The position numbers were made by a program, and so were the translations under genes. Shown here piece after piece: positions 59,402-64,000 of a stretch of DNA of 64,000 nt. Source of the stretch: Prochlorococcus sp. AG-418-D13 (GTDB taxonomy: Bacteria > Cyanobacteriota > Cyanobacteriia > PCC-6307 > Cyanobiaceae); the NCBI GenBank assembly GCA_003214315.1, contig QCLU01000004.1, forward strand, positions 115,538-179,537, read 5' to 3'. Position 1 is the stretch's first letter, and every line of letters begins with the position of its first letter. The notes below the pieces were generated by a model, which saw only the letters and a program-made list of their open reading frames with translations, had not been told where the DNA came from and made no database searches.

Positions 59402-60682
59402 TTGAATAACTTAAAAAATCTAAGAGGAACAGTAGACTTATTGCCTGATCAATTAATAAAGTGGCAAAATGTTGAGAAAGTTGTATTGGAACAGCTTTCA
59501 AGAGCATCTATCAAAGAAATAAGAACACCAATACTGGAAATGACCGAGTTATTTATAAGAGGAATTGGTGAAGGAACAGATGTTGTCAGTAAGGAAATGT
59601 ATACATTTCTAGACAGGGGGGAGAGATCCTGTACTCTCAGGCCTGAAGGAACAGCCTCAGTCGCACGAGCGTTAATACAAAATGGAATATCGTCTAATCC
59701 TCTTCAAAAACTTTGGTACATGGGTCCTATGTTTCGATACGAAAGACCTCAAGCAGGCAGACAAAGACAGTTTCATCAGTTAGGCGTTGAGTTTATAGGG
59801 CATGATTCAGTTAGAAGTGATATTGAAATTATTGCTTTAGCTTGGGATATCTTAGGAAAATTAGGAATAAAAGAACTCAATCTTGAAATAAATACTTTAG
59901 GTGATACAAATGACAGATCAAATTTTCAAAAATCCTTTTTAAAATGGCTAGAAATAAATAAAGATTCTCTAGATTTAGATTCTCAGAATAGGATTACTAA
60001 AAACCCTTTGAGGATTTTGGACTCAAAGAATATTCAAACAAAAAAAGCTCTTGAAAATGCACCAAGATTATTTGATTTTTTGTCTGAAAAAAGTCATAAC
60101 AGATATTCAGACTTGAAAAAACAATTAGAGGTTTTAAAAATACCTTACGTAGAAAATTTTAATTTAGTAAGAGGTTTAGATTATTACACCCATACTGCTT
60201 TTGAAATTACAAGTGGTGCTTTAGGTTCCCAAGCTACAGTTTGCGGTGGAGGAAGATACGATAATTTAATAAAACAAATGGGAGGGCCAAATACCCCGGC
60301 AATTGGATTTGCTATTGGTCTAGAAAGATTAATTCTGCTAGCAGGCAAAGATCTTGAAGTTCCAAGAAATACTGATATTTATATTATTAATCAAGGCTTA
60401 ATTGCTGAATCCTTAGCTTTGGATTTATCTAGAAAATTAAGAAATTATGATCTGATAGTTGAGTTGGATTTAAGTGGAGCATCATTTTCTAAACAATTTA
60501 AAAAGGCAAATAAACTAAAATCTAAAAGTATTATTGTAATTGGTGATGATGAGGCAGTTAAAGGTGAATTCATTATAAGGCTCTTTGATCAATCAGGTGA
60601 TGGGAATGAAGAAGAGGTTATATCTTTTGAGAACGATATTGAATTGGAAAAATGGATAAATAACAATTTACTTGCGAAGTGA
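59402..60682 (+). CDS. hisS: Histidine--tRNA ligase
   Basis: Class II aminoacyl-tRNA synthetase. Seen are motif 2 PEGTASVARALIQNG with MFRYERPQAGRQRQFHQLG, the His-specific RGLDYYTHTAFEI and motif 3 AIGFAIGLERLILL. An anticodon-binding domain fills the C-terminus. 426 residues, normal. The start is TTG at 59402. A small membrane-protein gene overlaps its stop by one base. Confidence 0.95.
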   Translation: MNNLKNLRGTVDLLPDQLIKWQNVEKVVLEQLSRASIKEIRTPILEMTELFIRGIGEGTDVVSKEMYTFLDRGERSCTLRPEGTASVARALIQNGISSNPLQKLWYMGPMFRYERPQAGRQRQFHQLGVEFIGHDSVRSDIEIIALAWDILGKLGIKELNLEINTLGDTNDRSNFQKSFLKWLEINKDSLDLDSQNRITKNPLRILDSKNIQTKKALENAPRLFDFLSEKSHNRYSDLKKQLEVLKIPYVENFNLVRGLDYYTHTAFEITSGALGSQATVCGGGRYDNLIKQMGGPNTPAIGFAIGLERLILLAGKDLEVPRNTDIYIINQGLIAESLALDLSRKLRNYDLIVELDLSGASFSKQFKKANKLKSKSIIVIGDDEAVKGEFIIRLFDQSGDGNEEEVISFENDIELEKWINNNLLAK

Positions 60683-60972
60683 TGCTCTTAAAGTTTGTGA
60701 TAATTTTTCTCTTTATATTTATTTTTTTTTATTTAAAGAATTTTCTTAAATTAAATAGAAAACAAAAAGTTTTGAATGCTAAAAAATTAACAACTTTCAA
60801 TAAAAAGAATTTTAATAACTGGATGAATTTAACTAAAAAAGAAAGATATAACTTATTTAAACAAGATTCTGTTAACTATATGGATAGAAGAAAACTTTTA
60901 TTAGACGAAATTAGAAATGAATATAAGAAAATATCTGGAAAAAATCCTGAGGGGAATATCAAAAAAAAATAA
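60682..60972 (+). CDS. Small membrane-anchored protein of unknown function
   Basis: Not recognised. From the ATG at 60682, which shares one base with the hisS stop (TGATG), it has 96 residues; a GTG one codon earlier is also in frame. The first 20 residues (LLKFVIIFLFIFIFFYLK) form a membrane anchor, and the rest is very Lys/Asn-rich, with ERYNLFKQDSVNYMDRRKLL. The layout suggests a membrane-tethered basic protein. It is likely co-transcribed with hisS and with the next small gene (2 bases away). Confidence 0.6.
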   Translation: MLLKFVIIFLFIFIFFYLKNFLKLNRKQKVLNAKKLTTFNKKNFNNWMNLTKKERYNLFKQDSVNYMDRRKLLLDEIRNEYKKISGKNPEGNIKKK

Positions 60973-60974
60973 TT

Positions 60975-61274
60975 ATGGAAAATTACTGGACTTCTAATAA
61001 AACCATAAATGGATTGAGACATTTTGTTTTAGTTAATGAGATTAAAGAAAAAGGAAATATTAGTTTTTTAATGGTTTCTGTCCTTGATGCTGAAATTAAC
61101 TTAACAACTACATACGAAGAATTAATAAATAGTGGAGATTGGCACAAGGGTTGGATCAATCTTTCAAAGCATCAATCTATTACAGAAGAATACGTTAACT
61201 TTAAATCCATCAATAAAGGAGAGGGTATTGATGAGATATTCATTAATAAAGATTCTTTATTTAATATTTCTTAA
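60975..61274 (+). CDS. Small protein of unknown function
   Basis: Not recognised. 99 residues, soluble and beta-rich, with NGLRHFVLVNEIKEKGNISFLMVSVLDAEINL and SGDWHKGWINLSKHQ; no catalytic motif is evident. The aromatic GDWHKGW segment may be functionally important. ATG start 2 bases after the upstream small gene, so probably the third gene of the hisS transcript. Confidence 0.6.
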   Translation: MENYWTSNKTINGLRHFVLVNEIKEKGNISFLMVSVLDAEINLTTTYEELINSGDWHKGWINLSKHQSITEEYVNFKSINKGEGIDEIFINKDSLFNIS

Positions 61275-61412
61275 TTTGATATAGATCTTTCAAATCTCTT
61301 TCTCTTCGCAAATACTAGGTTTTTTTGTTACTTAATAATTATTTAAAAGTTTTACCCCTTTCATAAAAATAAAATTAACGTTATCAAGGATTAATAATAT
61401 TTACTTAATTCA

Positions 61413-61646
61413 ATGTTAGGGGATATGTGGAGCTCATCTCAGTTGACCGCGGAAAAACTAGGAATAACTGAAATTAAACTTTCTTTTTTACGTGAAAATG
61501 GAATACTCAAGCCTGGAATTCATTGGAAAAGCTCTCCACTCGGTCAGAAAAAACCTTGGAAACCTAGAGCCCTTTACAATATAAAAATGTGCAAACAAAT
61601 AATTAATAATTTTTATTCTGAAGAAAACAACAATATCGCAGCCTAA
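61413..61646 (+). CDS. Small putative DNA-binding protein, excisionase-like
   Basis: 77 residues. The region SSQLTAEKLGITEIKLSFLR followed by ENGILKPGIHWKSSP and then ALYNIKMCKQII resembles winged-helix/MerR-like modules of excisionases and small regulators (helix-turn-helix, then a GIHW wing, then a closing helix). The match is by pattern only. An ATG at codon 5 (61425) is an alternative start. No integrase or attachment site is visible nearby, so it could be a resident regulator rather than a mobile-element remnant. Confidence 0.55.
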   Translation: MLGDMWSSSQLTAEKLGITEIKLSFLRENGILKPGIHWKSSPLGQKKPWKPRALYNIKMCKQIINNFYSEENNNIAA

Positions 61647-61695
61647 AAACTAAATATATTTTTTTGTTTAATTTGAAAAAAAATATTTAAAATTT

Positions 61696-61872
61696 TTATT
61701 CAATTAGGTTCTCATCTTTACACTCAATTAGAGTGTTTTGCAAAGTTGGATATAAGTTAATCATATTAATGTATTGTTTTGATTTTCTGTAAGATTTTGC
61801 AGCCTTTTTATAATGAACTTCAGATTTCATTTCTAGTGAAATTTTTCTAGAAGACTCTTGAGAAGTAGTCAT
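61696..61872 (-). CDS. Possible small basic protein
   Basis: A 58-codon reading frame from ATG (61872-61870) to TAA (61698-61696). It begins MTTSQESSRKISLEMKSEVH, continues with a Lys/Tyr-rich helix-like stretch and ends KDENLIE. No known motif and no clear ribosome-binding site. It fills part of the otherwise gene-free stretch before pcb. Open frames of this size are common in AT-rich DNA only when stops are avoided, which slightly favours a real gene. Confidence 0.35.
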   Translation of the reverse strand: MTTSQESSRKISLEMKSEVHYKKAAKSYRKSKQYINMINLYPTLQNTLIECKDENLIE

Positions 61873-62202
61873 AATATTAGATGTCTTATTTCATATTTAA
61901 TAAGTGTTTGAGAATGAGGCAATAAATAAGACGGTTTAATGAAACAAAATATCGTTTAATGTCAGCAAAATGAAATTTATTAAAATTATTTGATTTGGAA
62001 AATAATGGTTTATTTTATGAAACTTATATCTCTGAGAATAATTTTTCTTCATTAAATCTACCTTCTTTGCTAATGGATTTTCTTATGAAGATTTTTTGTT
62101 TAGTAATTACTAGGATTACTAACCTTTACAATTTTGTTATTAATTCAACTGTTTGGTGAAATATAAAGTATTCTCAAAACGTTTAAGCTAATCAATTCCT
62201 AA
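61873..62202. promoter_or_regulatory. Long gene-free leader region of pcb
   Basis: 330 bases upstream of pcb with no credible gene. It holds a direct repeat GTTTAATG (in 61932-61941 and 61952-61961, one every 20 bases) and a 12-base perfect palindrome TAGTAATTACTA at 62101-62112. A TATAAA-like box at about 62162-62167 has no convincing -35. The pcb promoter, long 5' untranslated region and binding sites probably lie here, but the start of transcription cannot be read from sequence. Confidence 0.4.
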
Positions 62203-63261
62203 ATGCAAACCTATGGAAATCCAGATACTACCTATGGATGGTGGGCTGGTAATTCAGGTGTAGCGAATCGCTCAGGAAAATTCATTGCTGCTCATGTGGC
62301 TCATGCAGGATTAATTGTTTTCTGGGCGGGTGCATTCACCCTTTTTGAACTTTCACGATTTGACCCAAGCGTCCCAATGGGGCATCAACCTCTAATCGTT
62401 CTTCCTCATTTAGCAACTCTTGGAATAGGGTTTGATGCTAATGGTGTTGCTATGGGAGATACTAAACCTGTTCTAGCGATAGCAATAGTTCACTTAGTTT
62501 CTTCTATGGTTTTAGCAGCCGGGGGACTTTTACATTCTTTACTTCTTCCTGGAAATCTAGAAGATTCTGATGTAGCAAGAGCCAGAAAATTCAATATTGA
62601 ATGGGATAATCCAGACAAATTGACATTTATTCTTGGTCACCATCTAATTATTCTTGGTTTCGCAGTTATTGCTTTTGTCGAATGGGCAAGAGTTCATGGA
62701 ATTTATGATCCAGCTATTGGTTCAGTAAGACAGGTTGAGTATGAATTAAATTTAGCCAAAATTTGGAATCATCAGACAGACTTTTTGACTATTGATAGTC
62801 TTGAAGAAGTAATGGGAGGTCATGCTTTCCTTGCTTTCGTTGAGATTACTGGTGGTGCTTGGCATATTGCTACTAAGCAAGTTGGTGAATATACCAAATT
62901 CAAAGGTAAAGGTCTTCTCTCCGCAGAAGCTGTTCTTTCATGGTCATTAGCTGGAATAGGCTGGATGGCTATTATTGCAGCCTTCTGGAGTGCAGCTAAC
63001 ACAACAGTTTATCCAACTGAATTCTTTGGTGAACCACTTGAATTGAAGTTTAGTATTTCTCCTTATTGGGTAGATACTGTTGATCTTCCTGACGGTGAGT
63101 ACACTTCAAGGGCGTGGTTGGCTAATGTTCATTACTATTTCGGATTCTTCTTTATTCAAGGTCATTTATGGCATGCTTTAAGAGCACTAGGCTTTGACTT
63201 CAAGAGAGTTACAAATGCTATCAGTAATATTGATAGTGCTACAGTTACTCTTAAAGATTAA
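62203..63261 (+). CDS. pcbA: Chlorophyll a/b-binding light-harvesting protein Pcb
   Basis: Divinyl-chlorophyll a/b antenna of Prochlorococcus, a six-helix protein related to CP43 and IsiA that surrounds the photosystems. The 352 residues begin [20 protein letters not shown] with the conserved WWAGN and continue with six membrane helices carrying chlorophyll-binding His residues (for example [18 protein letters not shown] and the closing [24 protein letters not shown]). It lacks the long lumenal loop of CP43, as Pcb proteins do. ATG start. A strong terminator follows directly. Whether it serves photosystem II or I cannot be told here. Confidence 0.96.
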   Translation: MQTYGNPDTTYGWWAGNSGVANRSGKFIAAHVAHAGLIVFWAGAFTLFELSRFDPSVPMGHQPLIVLPHLATLGIGFDANGVAMGDTKPVLAIAIVHLVSSMVLAAGGLLHSLLLPGNLEDSDVARARKFNIEWDNPDKLTFILGHHLIILGFAVIAFVEWARVHGIYDPAIGSVRQVEYELNLAKIWNHQTDFLTIDSLEEVMGGHAFLAFVEITGGAWHIATKQVGEYTKFKGKGLLSAEAVLSWSLAGIGWMAIIAAFWSAANTTVYPTEFFGEPLELKFSISPYWVDTVDLPDGEYTSRAWLANVHYYFGFFFIQGHLWHALRALGFDFKRVTNAISNIDSATVTLKD

Positions 63262-63285
63262 TTCTCAAACTTTCTTACCAATATC

Positions 63286-63314
63286 AAAAGGCTCCTATTA
63301 CAGGGGCCTTTTTT
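63286..63314 (+). terminator. Rho-independent terminator of pcb
   Basis: A 10-base stem AAAAGGCTCC / GGGGCCTTTT (one T-G wobble) with a 7-base loop is followed by a run of T. It begins 25 bases after the pcb stop. It is the strongest hairpin terminator in the window, which suits a very highly expressed gene. Confidence 0.85.
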
Positions 63315-63354
63315 ATTTGAAAAATTTTGTTTATTAATTTAGATTTAGAATTAT

Positions 63355-64000
63355 ATGTTTTTGAAATCATTGAATATTTTTTCGATACAGAATGAAGAAA
63401 TTTTTTCAAATTCTCTATTGATAAGTTTTTTGGGATTATTAATTATATTTTTTTTTGTTGATTTTTGGGAGAAAATTTAAATTAGCTGTTCAACTCGAGA
63501 GATTTGGATTGCCGATAGCTGTCATATCAGGAATTTTAGGTATATCTATAGGCCCATTTGGAGCGATACACTTTTTGCCAAAAGAAATAATCAATGTTTG
63601 GAGTAATTTTCCTACTCCTCTTTTATCATTAGTCTTCGCAACTTTAATGATGGGAAGACCTATTCCAAATATAAATGGTTTAGTTAAACCAATTTTTAAT
63701 CAATTTCTATTAGCTCTTTCTCTAGGTTTCGGACAATTTTTTGTTGGCGGTCTAGTTGTTAAATATTTTCTACCTCCATCTATAGAAGCAAACCCTCTAA
63801 TGGGATGTTTAATAGAGGTCGGTTTTGAGGGTGGTCATGGAGCTGCATCAATAATCGGTGAAAGTTTTAATAAACTAGGTTTCCCAAATGGTTTAGATCT
63901 TGGTTTGGCTATGGCAACAATGGGTCTTTTATCCTCTTCAATATTGGGGAGCATATTTATTTTTCTTGGTAGAACTTTAGGTCTTTCAGATACTGAGGAA
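63355..64000 (+). CDS. gltS: GltS-family Na+/glutamate symporter, frameshifted and cut by the window end
   Basis: Membrane protein related to the sodium/glutamate symporter GltS. The frame from ATG 63355 gives a hydrophobic N-terminus (LLISFLGLLIIFFF) and stops at 63480. The next frame, open from the T run to the window end, carries the rest: FGRKFKLAVQLERFGLPIA, several membrane helices and the family motif GFEGGHGAASIIG. One extra T in the run of nine T (63448-63456) would join them into a normal GltS start with the first helix intact. So the gene is either broken, phase-variable, read by slippage, or carries a sequencing error. The transported substrate is an inference. Confidence 0.65.

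Noticed and set aside
60682..61872. Small-gene region as a prophage or integrative element
   Set aside because: No integrase, attachment repeats, tRNA junction or phage gene is visible; the excisionase-like match alone is too weak.
1..64000. CRISPR arrays, insertion sequences and rRNA genes
   Set aside because: No spaced direct repeats, transposase motifs or rRNA signatures were seen on either strand.

Overview
The window is a piece of the chromosome of a high-light-adapted Prochlorococcus or a very close relative. The reasons are: very low GC content (coding genes full of A/T third positions, intergenic spacers nearly pure A+T); gene ends packed to within a few bases; a Pcb chlorophyll-binding antenna gene (62203-63261); plastocyanin; cyanobacterial NDH-1 subunits NdhL and NdhD; cyAbrB; Ycf51; and many cyanobacterium-only DUF families. 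I see no rRNA, CRISPR array, insertion sequence, integrase or prophage. Almost everything is core metabolism, and I did not find a convincing new multi-gene system.

Layout. 1-9.4 kb: glutathione reductase, a cation/Ca2+ antiporter, dihydroorotase, an intronless tRNA-Leu(UAA), ndhL-DUF3007-trpA, a cyAbrB regulator, a YciI-like protein, a leftward group 2 sigma factor/YkvA/HTH cluster, hisIE and a QueD/PTPS-like protein. 9.4-19.8 kb (leftward): clpB, petE with its own terminator, hemE plus an epimerase, glgB, and ycf51/DUF4332/secreted small protein/S15-type hydrolase. 19.8-26.1 kb (rightward): a TamB-like 1318-residue protein, proA, folB, a lipase-like hydrolase. 26.1-35.2 kb (leftward, tightly packed): small Gly/Arg-rich protein, trpS, thrS, glk, thrB, ndhD, M3 oligopeptidase. 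35.3-40.4 kb (rightward): a DUF697 membrane protein, a three-gene Mn-type ABC importer and a DUF4336 protein, probably one operon. 40.4-41.4 kb (leftward): DUF760 and signal peptidase I. 41.4-47 kb (rightward): menD, menB, glgA, murF. 47-50.6 kb (leftward): aroA, an MnmC-like methyltransferase, glmU. 50.7-57.2 kb (rightward): comB, nitrilase-family enzyme, amiC-like amidase, murI, polyprenyl diphosphate synthase, acs. 57.2-61.9 kb: DUF1350, a DnaQ-like exonuclease, a decapeptide-repeat/DUF3721 protein, hisS and several small unknown genes. 61.9-64 kb: a long AT-rich leader, pcb with a strong terminator, and the start of a GltS-type symporter that is frameshifted at a run of nine T.

How the genes work together. 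Several serve photosynthesis and electron transport: pcb (light harvesting), petE, ndhL and ndhD (cyclic electron flow/respiration), menD/menB (phylloquinone for photosystem I), the polyprenyl synthase (plastoquinone tail), hemE (tetrapyrroles) and the Mn-type importer (Mn for water oxidation). Others serve glycogen (glgA, glgB, glk), the envelope (murF, murI, glmU, amiC, lepB, tamB-like) and translation (hisS, thrS, trpS). The items most worth a second look are the decapeptide-repeat/DUF3721 protein, the poly-T frameshift in the gltS-like gene, the Mn-type importer operon with its two unknown partners, and the QueD-like protein whose third zinc-binding His is a Tyr. Gene symbols rest on family recognition by eye; no database search was possible.
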